A DNA stretch of 64,000 bases from NCBI RefSeq assembly GCF_023898315.1, contig NC_064621.1, positions 123,589,521 to 123,653,520 on the forward strand. The letters run 5' to 3'. The notes beneath the pieces were generated by a model that was not told the origin of the DNA, ran no database searches, and was given only the letters and a program-made list of their open reading frames with translations. Positions within the stretch are counted from its first letter, which is position 1, and every line of letters begins with the position of its first letter. The position numbers were made by a program, and so were the translations under genes. Shown one piece after another: positions 22,566 through 34,276 of this stretch. The stretch comes from Schistocerca nitens. Its lineage: Eukaryota; Arthropoda; Insecta; Orthoptera; Acrididae.

Positions 22566-24660
22566 AGACCACAACAACAACAACAACAATGGCAACCTGG
22601 AGCACAATTACATAGAAACTGTGACTGACTCTGTGAATATGTGGCTAAAATGCAAATGAGTAGCAGAAGAGAAGAATTCTCCAAAGGTATAGTGGTGTTA
22701 GATTTCCTGATATCTACACACATTCAGATCAATGTAGCATAAAGAGACATCCAATTAAATCATAACAATTATGGATTCATTGGAAGTCAAACTCAAAGGA
22801 AAGTCAGTACTGCTCAGGTAAAGCACAAACTGAGCAGGAGAACAGAAGTATTGGTTTTGATTACAGGAAGCCGAATGCTGTAATGTTACCAATATTCATC
22901 CATTGCCAAATCTGGTACACTCTTTAGATTATTTTGGTTTGTGAAAATCTTCTCTATTTGGGTTTAACCAGTGGGTACAATCAACTGACTGTACACATAG
23001 ACAACAGCGTTGAAACATCATTTTTATGCCTGTTGTGTTATTTTTGGTCTCCGGAACCCACCTGCAACATTTCAACAACCGATGAATACTGTCTGTTGAG
23101 GTATGACAGCCACATGATATCTGGTGCACGTTGATGTTGGCATAATTTTTAGCCGAGATATGTAACAATATGCTGAAAGACCATGAACAGTATTTGAGAT
23201 TCTGCAAGGTGTAAATCTTTTCCTAGCCATGTCAAAAATTGTTATTTTGTGGTACCTTATGTAGAATATTATGGCATAGGATAACCACAGGTGGTGTCCA
23301 ACCCAGTTTAAAACTGGTAGAAGCTGTGAAGAAAGTGAAGGAAGTGCAAGTATTCCTGAGCCTTGCAAATTTTTACCAAAGATTCATTCAAGGGTATGCT
23401 GACATAGCACATCCAATGCCTCAACTACTATAAAAAAAAAAAAATGAAGCTGCTTTTACTGAGATTTCCAAGTTTTCAAAATTGACAGAAACAGCTTAGA
23501 CAACACATCCCATATTGTTTTATTCACACTTCACCAAACTGCTCATCCAAACTACTGATGCTGGCAATTTTGTGGCTAGAGTAGTCTTACTGCAAGAAAT
23601 CAACAAAGAACAGTATTCAATTTAATTTTCTTTCACCTTCTGAACAGATTTAAATGCAATACTTGACAATTGACAAGCACTTACATGAATTTATTTTTTA
23701 TATAAACTATGTGCCTTGCTTTTAGGTGAATACCAGTTCTAGGTAGTTCTTCAATATGGAAAATTACACAACAATGTGGATGGATTAAGTAGGAAAGTCA
23801 AAGTATGTTTCACAATTGGCAGAGAACGCCATGACAGCCCATTGGCAGGGGACAGTGGCAAAAGAATGACTAGACTATGAGCAGCACAAATCTGTTCGTG
23901 ACCAAACCAGAAAGCAGATGCTTATAGTTATGTTTCACACCAGAACTTACAATGAGAAGGTCTGAACCAGTACCTGGTTAGCTCTTATGAAATCATCTAC
24001 AGCTGGCAAACGACCTTGCTATTTAACTTTGCACCAGCAAGGGGCATCAGCAATAAAAACATCAGAGATTTAGCCAGTGGATACATAAAGAATGAAGTAC
24101 GCAAAGCCTAGTAACAAGTCATTCCTCCAGCGGGCTGCTTAACATGATCGTGGAGCTGCTTTGCTTAAATACTATGTTGGAGACTTAGTTTATGTGAGAA
24201 ATCCAGTACTGAAGAAGGGTCACATCAAGAAGTTTAAATAGTATTGGAAATGACTGTATAAAGTCTTTTAAATTGTCCACCTAATTACATTACATGTCAA
24301 ACTGCCATTTCAACTCATCACAGTGCATGAGAATTAGGAAATGCTACTCTTTCAATTCAATAGTTAAACTAATCTTCAAGTGCAACACATCTAACTCATG
24401 CTTTACCAAACAGATACATGTTAGCAGACTTCTAGTGGTTGTAGAAAATTGTGAAGTATCTTGTAATCTTTCCACGTAGCTCAGATATTCCAAAGGACCT
24501 CACATGCAGAAAACAAATTATTGCTAACTCCCATTTCTACAGTATTCCACAACATTACAATCTATTTATTCCAATCAAAGAGTTCATTCAGTATAAGCTT
24601 AAGTGGACCACATGGACCATAAAACCAGATAATACAAGTGACAGGCACTAATGGTACTGA

Positions 24661-24789
24661 TATGAATTTTTTTCAAGCTTTTAGCAGTACACACCAGTAT
24701 TAACATGCTATGCAGAGTACTAGGAGCAGCACTCAATAAGAAATTCAATACTTTTTTTCCTCAGCCAATTTTTGTTGAAAAAATGTGGC
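24661..24789. other. short spacer
   Basis: Nothing recognised. Confidence 0.3.
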
Positions 24790-25985
24790 TTTCATTGTGG
24801 GACATCGCGGAATATTCCCTCTTCAGCTCCTATGGTTTCATGAAGTTCCAATTGGTGGCAGTGCTATACAGAGCCTTCAAAATGGCATCTGTGACAGAGA
24901 GCTGTCATCGAGTTTCTTTTGGCAGAAAACCAGAGCATCACAGATATTCGTAAACACTTGCAGTGTGTCTACAGGGACCTGGTAGTGAACAAAAGCATGG
25001 TGAGTTGTTGGGCAAGGCATCTGTCATCATCATAACAAGGTCACACAAAACTGTCTGATCTCTCACGTGACAGCTGGGTGCACACAGCTGTAACTCCTGC
25101 AGTGTTATAACGTGCGGACACTTTCATTCAAGGTGATCAATGGATCACATCAAACACACCACTGCACAATTGGATGCCTCTGTTGGTAGTGCTGGTGCAC
25201 TCATCCACCAGATGGGGTACTCAAAGGTGTGTGCCCAATAGGTTCCTTGCCGCCTCACACAAGACCATAAAGAGTAGGATAATCTGTGCAGAATTGCTTG
25301 TGCATTATAAGACTGATTGTAACAATTTTTGTTGATCATCATCACAGGCAATGAAACATGATTTCTTACTTAAAACTGGAAACAAAATGGCAATCCATGG
25401 AGTGGCACCACAACACATCTCCTTCAAAGAAAATGTTCAAAACCATGCCCTCCTTGAAAGGATTATTCTGTTTGATGTTCTCCATCACTGAGCAACAATC
25501 TACTCTGAAGTGTATTGCGCTACCCTCAGGAAATTGAAGAAACAACTTTAGCGTGTTTGCAGCCTCAAAAATGCAAATGAACTTCTCTTTCTGCATGACG
25601 ATGCAAAGCCTCACACAAGTCTGCACACCTGAGAGGAGCTCACAATACTTCATTGGACTATTCTTCCTCATCCACACTACAGCCCTAATCTTGTACCTTC
25701 CAACTTCCATCTGTTTGGCACAATGAAGGATGCACTTCACATGAAGCAGTACATGGTTGATGGGGAGGTTATTGATGCAGCAAGATGTCAGCTCCAATGT
25801 GCGACCAGCAGAGTGGTACCGTGTGGGCTCTCCCAGTAAGGTGGCATGAGGCCGTCGCATGAAACAGAGATTATGTTGAAAAACAGGGTTCTGTAGCCAA
25901 AAGAGTGATACGAAATATTGGAATTCTGAATAAAACCAACCAGCTTACAGAAAATAAATATGTTGCATTACTTACTGAACACCCC
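24790..25985 (+). mobile_element. mariner-type transposase remnant
   Basis: Plus-strand pieces in order: ITDIRKHLQCVYRDLVVNKS (about 24930-24990, helix-turn-helix region), NKSMVSCWARHL, a middle part with NKMAIHGVAPQHISFKENVQ, then LLFLHDDAKPHTSLHT (about 25580-25625, second catalytic Asp as HD-(N/D)A.PHTS) and HPHYSPNLVPSNFHLFGTMK (about 25665-25725), where relatives have YSPDLAPSDFHLF: both Asp positions read Asn here. The third catalytic Asp (SDFHLF to SNFHLF) is thus lost. Many stops. No convincing terminal repeats. Confidence 0.7.
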
Positions 25986-26459
25986 TCACATATAAAATCT
26001 GTTAGTGTGCCTTAATAAGTAGACTATAACATAACTGTGCACAAGAGTGGACTGAAAAGAGAGGAAGAGTGGCTGAGAGTAATGGTGAAGAGGCAGAAAA
26101 GCTTTTATGATGACAGCATTGGGTAATAACACCTGGCAGCCCTGTCTAGAATTTGCTTCAATACTCCATTCCAGACTGTGTAAGACCACTTCATCTGAAA
26201 CCATTTACTTGTTCAGACTTAAATTTGAACAAATGGCAAATACAGGTGAAGTTTACTAATACTGACAACATACCATATGTGGCCGGGACTGTGGGCTTCA
26301 CAGTTGTCACGGTAGTGTCGTTTAGAATGCAACAGTGAGGATCAATTAAACATCTGAAGGCTTTAATGAGATGTTGTTATCAGAATACACAATCACTGAT
26401 CAGAGATAGACAGTTGTCAGCAGTGCATCAGGCAAAACATCACTGGCCAGTATGTCCTG
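25986..26459. other. spacer, nothing recognised
   Basis: AT-rich with only short chance frames. Confidence 0.35.
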
Positions 26460-27150
26460 AAATCAGTACATCTCACAGTCTCGGTTGCCGTGGAGGGGGA
26501 GGCACACACTCAGTGACTTGCGATATCAGAGACAGCTAGCTGCACCAAGGATGGTTGCTCATACTGCCTCAGTGGGCAGCAGCATGGCCAGCAAATTACC
26601 AGGACACCCTCGTTTACATCATAGTGTGCACCCCAGAAAGGCAGCAAACACCTCTGCATGAAGTGGCCATAATCGTGGAGAGTTACTTCAAAGTCTCTGT
26701 GCATTAGATTGGCTCACGACACAGGAGTCTGCTCATAGCTATGAGTCGGGGGCAGCAATTACTGCGTTCCCACAGAATGACCGTGGTCGATCAGCTGTAC
26801 GAGGACCGTCAGTGACACCTACAGAGCCCCAGTGCTAAAAGGTGCCAAAATCTTCCAGCCAGTGAAGGCAACAAATTCTTGCCATAAGAGCCCGTCTGAT
26901 CTAGTTGGTGATGGTATCTCAGACTGTCGTCATCTCAGTAGACCGTGGCTGGAGCATCAAAGGTTCCACTTTGGTAGTAGCTACTGGCAACAGCAAGCTA
27001 CAGCTGAGAACTACGCTATGGAAATCAGGGCGTATGTAGTCGTCGGGATACGCCAATGACACTAACCCCTTCCTTGGGAGTGACCGAGTGTGCCGCAGTT
27101 TACTGAGCTCGTCAGTACCCTTGGTTGCTTCACCTTTCAGGCTTGTCATG
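26460..27150. other. GC-richer unassigned block
   Basis: Composition is clearly more balanced than its neighbours, and the start is abrupt (CTCGGTTGCCGTGGAGGGGG). No coding domain, TIR or target duplication found. It could be a solo terminal repeat or another non-coding repeat, but that is a guess. Confidence 0.25.
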
Positions 27151-29596
27151 TCAATAACTGAATGCTAACTCTTGTATTCAACATGAGCTTTCTTGTGCCA
27201 CTTTGCGCATACACTATTATGACGATATCCCTCTGCTGCCATTATATCACTTTGCTACATTGTTTTCTTGAGATCTCAGTCTGTCCAGGGTATTGCAAAT
27301 AACTTCCATGTTTGCTGCTAATCAACCAGCGTTTCTCTCTCACTGGAATTCTGCCTGTCTGTTGGCCCATTCCGCTCTGCCTCTGGTGTTGCCAGGAAAG
27401 AACTACCACAATTTTTTAATATTTGCCTGGAAGATTACTCTGGGGCACAATAATACAAAGTCTGTAAAAGTGGCAAGAAGTGAAATCTGAGTGTCTGGCA
27501 ACAAAATATACATGATCTTGGCTGCAGCAACATGATGCTCCAGATGCCTTCCACATACATTTCATCTCACTATGGTAACACAGTGATTTGTACGGAATCT
27601 TTTTCATAAGTCTTGTTTCTAGAGTTCTAAAAATGAGGGAACAGCATTGCAACCCATTACACTGAACTCTCTGCTAATGAATTTTTGGAAAATAAAATAT
27701 CATCATAACACCTCAGCCCTATATTTCCTCAGAATACATTGGTCCTTGGAAATTTTTCTCTCCTTCCAAATGATTAGGGACATATGAGAACGAAAATGTA
27801 GTAACAACAAACTAGCTGAGAACAATTTGAGTGAAACAACTACTACAAAAAGGAAGCTTAAGTACAGGCGCTGCATGACAGTTTAAGTGGACTACTTGGG
27901 AGGTAACAGATCAAACTTGCAGTCGTAATTGCATAAACACTTTCTAAAAACCAATCTCATAAACTTATTTATAGACCTTTCAAATGTCCTGCATGTAATT
28001 TTTAACTGGATTAAAATGAATTCTTGTGTTGTATCAGTACAGCATATTTGTTAATTGATTGTTGATTGATCTCCTTATGAGATATCACATTCACTGCAAA
28101 TCAATACACTGAACCATACAGCACATACACATCAGCAAAATAAATTTAGATTCCTCACTGAAAACCAATACTGGAACATTATAAACCAATTTCGATGTGA
28201 ACAGTCTTCTACAGTGCTCACTTTTCTGTGTACAAAATTTTTGTTACGTAATTTCAAACCAGATCATCCAGTAACTGAGTACATTGCTCTTCTCTGTGCT
28301 GACTGAAACTGTGCCATTACTTCCCAGAAGCAGAGATTCCTACGTGCCAAAGCAACAATACAAAATATATTGAAAATGTTCCTTATGATCTCTATAAATG
28401 TAATGGGCCAATGCTACAAAGTGTATGGTTAACCAGTTTTACTCCTGCATATATCTTAATGAAATAATATACATTCATACTCCATAACATTTACTCAGAA
28501 ATAGTCTATTCAACAGGTTCAAATCCCATTTCATTAATCCTGTAATTAAAAGCTGCTACTACTTCAACATTTTCAATTTATCCATTTTATGGCTGAACTA
28601 ATGGATTCTGTTACCAGTCACTTCGTAACTACTGCTTTACTGTGCTCAGAATAAAATGTTTCAAGAACTTATTCTCATTGCTTTTATATTTGACAGACAA
28701 TGTGTGTGTTTAATTAACATGCTGGGGGACATGTGAGTTCCTGCAGTACCAACATTTATTATGCTTGAAGCAAAGTATAAAAATGCAATAAATCACTCAC
28801 ACACAAATCACTGTAACCAAACTATTACCGTGAAGGACCAGAAAACAAATTTGTGTAACGCATCATGGTTAGCAGAAGAAAACAGAATGATTAGGAAGTA
28901 ACTGGCGACAAAAATAATTTATTTCGTATGAGAAATGAGCTCATACTCGATATGTATTGAACCACAAAATAAATTTAGATTCCTCACTGAAAACCAATTC
29001 TGGAACATTATACACTTACTTGAACAGTCTTCTATGGTGAAGTTTCTTCATATTACAGCATATTAAAGTAAACAACACTGCAATGTCAATCATTGCATCA
29101 CTTAGAAGATGACATTTTATCGCAGATAAATTTATTGTTCACGCAATCCTAGGTCAGAATACTATTGTGCTCGATCACTGTGATTTATACCACCAACAAT
29201 ACTAATTGCAGTGGCTAATGTTGTGCCATACAAAGATTATCACAGACATATGATCTCAAAATTATAAAAAAATACAGCTAGCTGTGCCTTGAGTTACTTC
29301 CAATTCTTCCCATTTTTAACAAAAAAAAACAGGAACCATAAAAAGCTAGGTGGTAATATTATATGTGTGCAATATTTTCTAAATTCAGTACATCAATAGG
29401 CCACATCTTAATTATTAATAAGTCAATTAGCAGACTCCACTGAATTGTTTTATCTGATATATCATATGAACTTTAGCCACTCATCAACAGTCTTGATATT
29501 TAGGATAATGCCATCATACTTTAAACGCAATTGGCTATGGAAAGTTACAGCTATTATTATGCCAATCACTGATATGTCCCTGATTAATCTGAAGAG
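27151..29596. other. long AT-rich spacer with one internal direct duplication
   Basis: No gene or named element. The segment AAATAAATTTAGATTCCTCA with its continuation to CTGGAACATTATA occurs at 28137-28192 and again at 28966-29012. GAACAGTCTTCTA follows shortly in both, and a gapped GAACCA precedes. The intervening ~800 bp has no recognised coding content. Confidence 0.45.
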
Positions 29597-29870
29597 TCAT
29601 CATCATCATCATCATCATCATCATCACCACCACCAGCAGCTATTAATATCCACTGCTGGCTAAAAGACTCTTCTGGAGTTCCCATGAATTACAGGCTTAT
29701 GACATTAGCATCCATGTTGCTCTTGCAAATTTGCTAATGTCATTTCTCCTGGTAGGTATTAGCTGCAATCTTTCATTATCTATGGGAATCTAGCAAACAA
29801 CTTCTTTAGTCCACCTGCCCAGTATTCAGTTGGCTACATGTTCTGCCACCTGTGCTTCACCTTTGACTCC
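29597..29870 (-). mobile_element. LINE 3'-end fragment with (CAT)n tail, probably RTE-type
   Basis: A (TCA)n run at 29597-29626 is followed by ATCCACTGCTGGCTAAAAGA and a degraded body. Inverted, this reads ...CAGCAGTGGAT... (ATG)n, a 3' terminus I know from insect RTE-type LINEs. Only about 250 bp remain. Confidence 0.35.
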
Positions 29871-29910
29871 AGCCTGCCCCTCGCCTCCCCTTCCCTCCTC
29901 TTGCCTTGCC

Positions 29911-29959
29911 TTCCCTTCCCTTCCCTTCCCTTCCCTTCCCTTCCCTTCCCTTCCCTTCC
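29911..29959 (+). repeat. (TTCCC)n microsatellite
   Basis: About ten uninterrupted pentamer units. Repeat-encoded frames on both strands here are artefacts. Confidence 0.98.
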
Positions 29960-31548
29960 GGTAATTCCCAGCAGGTGTGTGCTGGTCTGCTGCTCACAGT
30001 TCCTGCCTCAGAACCACAAGTGGAAACTGCTAATACACAGCAATTGTAAGCTTTCCTTTTCAGATACATCTTTTGAACACAATATTTACTTTACCAAAAG
30101 CACTCCAATCCTGATATTTTCTACATTTCAGCAAGATTATGAGCACTTTAAAATTAGTTTTTGTTACTTACGGAGCTGATTTTCCAGTCCAGCAATCAAT
30201 CTTTATAGGAACAACATGAAAAGGCACTAAGAGCATTTTCAGATTTCACTGATGATTGTGCTCCAATTGACCACAGAGACAACAGCTAACTTAATATAAG
30301 CTACACATTATTCATAGCAAATAAGATGTAACATTTAAACAAAGTACATCTTTCAACCTGTTCAATTTTTGGGAAGACATAGTTTTTAGTACATCATATG
30401 TTTTACTTCTATGAAAAAATGACATGTAATGCTTTGGTTAATGATGTCCAAAGAATACAGTGTGAAAAATGATGATAAGCTACTGTGTTATGATGTATGA
30501 TAACTGTTCCTTTCTATGCTTATAACAAATACAGTTGACAATTGGGTTACACAACCTTTCTTGTACTTGTTCTCTATCTCCTCTTCATCTGGAGACTTTC
30601 AAGACAATGTTACAATTTGTATCCACTTTTAAAAATCCTCTAACCAGTAAATTTTCTGTTGGGATCATACCATGTTATAACCCTAATTTGGCCATGGAAA
30701 AGTCCAGCTGCCAAAAGAATGTCTTCATGATGCAGCTGACTCAAATCACTGAGCCACGCTTCATCTCCCATTACGATCTGTGCCAGGTCTGGTGTTGATG
30801 AACTATGAAGCACACCAAACAATTATTTAGCATTCCTGCACAGTAGAATATTCACATATTTAAATGCTGATATGAGTAACAAAACTATGTGAAACATGCA
30901 GTCAACTTTCCTATCTTTATGTTATTTAATATTAGGCAAAAAAGATTCTTGTAACACTGTTTTTTACTTGAAAGGGTACCAGGACATATGGAGGGATGCC
31001 TGACACATGCAGTTGGTACTATTTAAAGTTAGCAAGAACACATTCATGAGAAAAGCAAACTTTTTCAAGCATCCTCAGTAAGAAGGAATCTGTAATATGA
31101 ATATGATTCTCAGTATACCAAATGAAATAATGTCAACTGTAAAATCTTTAAAATCACAAGATTCTACTGGGAATAATGAAATATCAGCAAAGTTAATTAA
31201 GGAGCATTGTTCTCAGTTTAGAAGCATATGAAGTTATTTGCATAACAGGTCATTTATTGCTGGAATTTTTTCTGCTCAGCAAAAATATTTTGAAGTTAAG
31301 CCTTTGATTAAGATAAAAAATAATGTCAAACTTCAATAGAACTTATTTTTTGCCAGAATTCTCAAAATTTTAGAAGTAATATACAGTTAATATTTGACTG
31401 CAATAACATATTGTCAAAGTTACAGTCTGAATTTCTAAAAGGCTCTGATACTATGTTACTTACACATGTAACTAGAATGTACTTAATTAGCTGACAGTAA
31501 ATTACAGGCTACTAGTATTTTGTACTACAAGAAAATTCAACAGAGGCA
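29960..31548. other. AT-rich spacer, nothing recognised
   Basis: A minus-strand 60-codon frame (30640-30822) with MGDEAW superficially recalls the mariner GDETW box, but nothing around it supports that. Confidence 0.35.
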
Positions 31549-31578
31549 GGGGGGGGGGGGGGGAAGAAAGAAAGAAAG
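31549..31578 (+). repeat. (G)15 run followed by (AAGA)n
   Basis: Fifteen consecutive G, then GAAAGAAAGAAAG. Confidence 0.95.
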
Positions 31579-32895
31579 ATTATGATGAGACCTTCATGAG
31601 GTGAAATGGTCAGTACTGCTGAAAGACATGAATCCAAGTAAACGTGAGACACTTCCTAGTTCTCAGAATTAAGAGTTCCTTCCTCGGGCAGGGATGAGGA
31701 ATAGGTTGGTCGAGGTTAAAAGGAAGGGCAGGTTACTCACACTGCAGGAACCCATTGTTGTGAGGCTGCAGATATACAAAGATTTTGTCTACCCCTGTCA
31801 GTACAGCTGGGACCCTCTCAACCTGGCCACACACCATTAGTAGGAAGCATCCTCTGCCACGTAACATTGATAGGGCTCTCTCTCTGCCACATAGCATTGG
31901 TAGGAACAAGAGTGAAAGGGGATGACAGGGAAGCATTGGTTGAGGAGGAGGTGATGCAAGGTTGTCACCTATTCCTGGTATTTTTCAATCTATACACTGA
32001 GCAAGCAGTACTTGGAACTGAAGAAAAATTTGGTGAAGGAATTAAAGTTCAGGAAGAAGAAATAAAATCTTTGAGGTTATTAGATGACATTGTAATTCTG
32101 TTAAGAGACAGGAAATGACTTGAAAGAGCTGTTTCATAGAAACAAAAGTGTCTTGAAAGGAAGATAAAAGCTGAACATAAACAAAATCAAAATAAAGGTA
32201 ATGGAATGTAGTAAAATTGAATCAGGCAATGCTGAGCAAATTAGATCATGAAATGAGACACTAAAAATAGTGGATGAATTTTGCTATTTGGGCAGCAAAA
32301 TAACTGATGATGACTGAAGTAGAGAGGACATAAAATACAAACTGGCTATAGCAAGAAAAGCATCCCTGAAAAGAAGAATTTGTTAGTCCACACTAATATA
32401 ATACATGTAGAAGTTCCTCTGTCACGCTTTCATGATTAAACTGCAGAACCGATTTTGATAAAATTTCGTATGGACATATCTTGAATGCTGGGAAAGAACA
32501 TAAGCTATTTTAGAAAGTATTTAGTACAAGATATTTATTGATTTGAAGAATATAATGCAAAATATGGAACAATAATTACTCTTTGAAAAAGCTATTTACT
32601 CTATATGTTCTACGCAAGATTATTCAGTGTAATGAATACAATACTTATACAATCATCAACATGATTACTGCATACTTCTGTTCTAATTTCTGTTATAAGC
32701 CCATTGCATTTTAGCCGCTGAGTGTCATGTGTCTCTTATAACTTCTGAGGCACTTGAAGACTTACAACAGCTGCATCTTTTAAATGCTGTATGACAAACA
32801 GAGAGATGTTGTGTCTTCACGTAAAGAACATGATAGGTTTTCAGTGAGGCTGGATTTGGTTACAATATGTGAATGCAGCTGTGGGTAACAGATAG

Positions 32896-33101
32896 GTTCA
32901 AAAATGGTTCAAATGGCTCTGAGCACTATGGGACTCAACTGCTGAGGTCATTAGTCCCCTAGAACCCAGAACTAGTTAAACCTAACCAATCTAAGGACAT
33001 CACAAACATCCATGCCCTAGGCAGGATTTGAACCTGCGACCGCAGCGGTCTTGCAGTTCCAGACTGCAGCGCCTTTAACCGCATGGCCACTTCGGCCGGC
33101 T
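32896..33101 (-). mobile_element. SgSINE1-like SINE, full length, 11-bp target duplication
   Basis: GTAACAGATAG at 32885-32895 and 33102-33112 are identical. On the minus strand the tRNA-like head starts GCCGGCCGAAGTGGCCATGC, with A box and then B box in GGTTCAAATCCTGCC. The 3' body ends near AAATGGTTCAAATGGCTCTG on the plus strand. Same family as 11720-12575. Confidence 0.9.
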
Positions 33102-33214
33102 GTAACAGATAGAAACTGAGGAGCAGCTGATGTTATTGTATGTACAAATGTTATAAAATTGTGCTGCATTGAGCTACAAATTATTTTTTTTCTTTGTCAG
33201 TTTAAAGCTGTTAG

Positions 33215-33240
33215 TAATAATAATAATAATAATAATAATA
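33215..33240 (+). repeat. (TAA)n microsatellite
   Basis: About nine TAA units within the Helitron. Confidence 0.95.
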
Positions 33241-33790
33241 CCATTTTTTAATTTTATTTATTTTTTATTTTATTCTTTTTTAGTACTGTCACTATCACTC
33301 ATCGCAATAAAACTACTCACAAGAGTCAACAATTCATGGTCTCTTTGTTAGCTTTGCTGGCCCTTGATCACAGGGTGGTCGAACATTCTGAATGGGGTCT
33401 CCTGGGCAATAAAGCCATATGCACATTTCATTACATTATACTGACATGTGAGCACAGCTGTACGTAACAGCTAGAATATAATAAGTTTAAGAGTTAGGAA
33501 AACTTTTATGAAGGTATTTGTCTGGACTGACATTTTACAAGGAAGTGAAATGTGGGCAACAGGCAGTTCAGACAAGAAGAGAACAGAAGTTTTTGAAATA
33601 TGGTGCTACAGAACAGTGCTGAAAATTAGATGGATAGACTGAGTAACAAACAAGGAGATATCTGAACCAAACTGGGGAGAAAAATTTGTGGCACAATTTG
33701 ACTAAAAGAAAGAACTGTTTGACAGGATACATTCTGAGACATTAAGGAGCTGAGCAACCCTTTTTCATACACATCAAGCCATTGAAAGAG

Positions 33791-33796
33791 AGATAG

Positions 33797-33840
<44 letters not shown>
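33791..33840 (+). repeat. (GATA)n(GA)n microsatellite
   Basis: Six GATA units run into thirteen GA units. Confidence 0.95.
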
Positions 33841-34276
33841 CACTGGAGCAGCCTATGAGCTTTAATGGTGTTAGATTATGATTTGTTGTAAAAATTGTGA
33901 GGTACTTCAAACCCAGATCGAGATCGCAAGGTTGTTTATTTTTCTGTTGTTCACGGACTGATTACAACTTACAGCAATAGGTCTGGCATTTAAAACACAG
34001 AGAGAGCTAAGACACAAACCAAAAGCCACAATTTGTTGTTATTCACTCAAAGGAATAGGACTATCGCTTATTTTGACTACATTCTGCCCTCACGTCAGCC
34101 AGCAGAAGGGCAATTTTATAGAGTACTAAGCACAAAAGGTTTTGTGAAAGCTGTAACTAATTGAGGCAATTGATGATGTGTGTGACACTGACCAATTCTC
34201 ACAGAATGGGAAGTTTGCAGTAAGCTTGCAAAACATACATTGGAGTGTATATCAATGGCGGACACTTCTCTTTCAG
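33841..34276. other. spacer leading into a possible exon
   Basis: No element signature. It ends with a pyrimidine-rich stretch and AG at 34275-34276. Confidence 0.3.

Larger units (their letters stand above)
19511..22587 (+). mobile_element. RTE-clade LINE, about 3.1 kb, inserted in the gypsy fossil
   Basis: A near-identical 12-bp flank (AATGGCAACATG at 19499-19510, AATGGCAACCTG at 22588-22599) looks like the target duplication. The 3' end is GACTGAAGACCACAACAACA, a CAA-repeat tail typical of RTE elements. The body encodes APE endonuclease and RT in one frame order. It contains a 68-bp tandem duplication at 21593-21728. Fewer breaks than the host fossil, so it is younger. Confidence 0.85.
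18953..24660 (+). mobile_element. Ty3/gypsy-type LTR-element fossil, split by an RTE LINE
   Basis: Parts seen in order on the plus strand: a gag-like segment (18953-19291, with LHGEVSYAIRLAHCKALQEA), a short stretch up to the LINE at 19511, then after the LINE (from 22588) remains of the protease/RT region, RT pieces (GLTSGYNQLTVHIDN near 22970), the RT connection (FLSLANFYQRFIQGYADIAH near 23360-23410), an RNase H/linker area and a weak integrase tail (near 24180-24250). It is broken throughout, with well over ten breaks, and I see no intact LTR pair, so boundaries are approximate. Its decay and the nested LINE indicate an old insertion. Confidence 0.6.
32387..33474 (+). mobile_element. non-autonomous Helitron, carrying a SINE
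   Basis: The insert begins TCCACACTAATATAATAC (the 5' TC), has a following conserved stretch (CTGCAGAACCGATTTTGATA), and ends GTAACAGCTAG with CTAG as the CTRR terminus. A small stem (AGCTGT/ACAGCT) precedes the end. No inverted repeats and no target duplication, as expected for a Helitron; flanking RTE sequence continues on both sides. No Rep/helicase gene. It also contains a (TAA)n run. The TC...AACAGCTAG ends match insect Helitrons as I remember them. Confidence 0.7.
31905..33760 (+). mobile_element. RTE LINE fragment, split by a Helitron
   Basis: Same family as 19511-22587 but more diverged. RT motif B region GDDREALVEEEVMQGCHLF (31917-31975), then FNLYTEQAVLGTEEKFGEG, then SLRLLDDIVILL at about 32070-32105, where the intact family has RFADD. 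The catalytic FADD therefore reads LLDD. Next FCYLGSKITDD-type sequence at 32280-32310. The frame stops at the Helitron (32387) and resumes at about 33475 with KTFMKVFVWTDILQGSEMWA and IWCYRTVLKIRWID. The 3' end is lost in a (GATA)n/(GA)n run. Confidence 0.75.

Noticed and set aside
24790-24985. Separate small gene for the two overlapping 66- and 82-codon ORFs
   Set aside because: Both lie in the mariner remnant region in different frames; no independent support.
29838-30179. ORFs spanning the (TTCCC)n run
   Set aside because: Pentamer repeat translation (SLPFPSLPF / GKGREGKGRE), not genes.
30640-30822. Mariner fragment on the minus strand (MGDEAW)
   Set aside because: Only a six-residue resemblance and no neighbouring motif.
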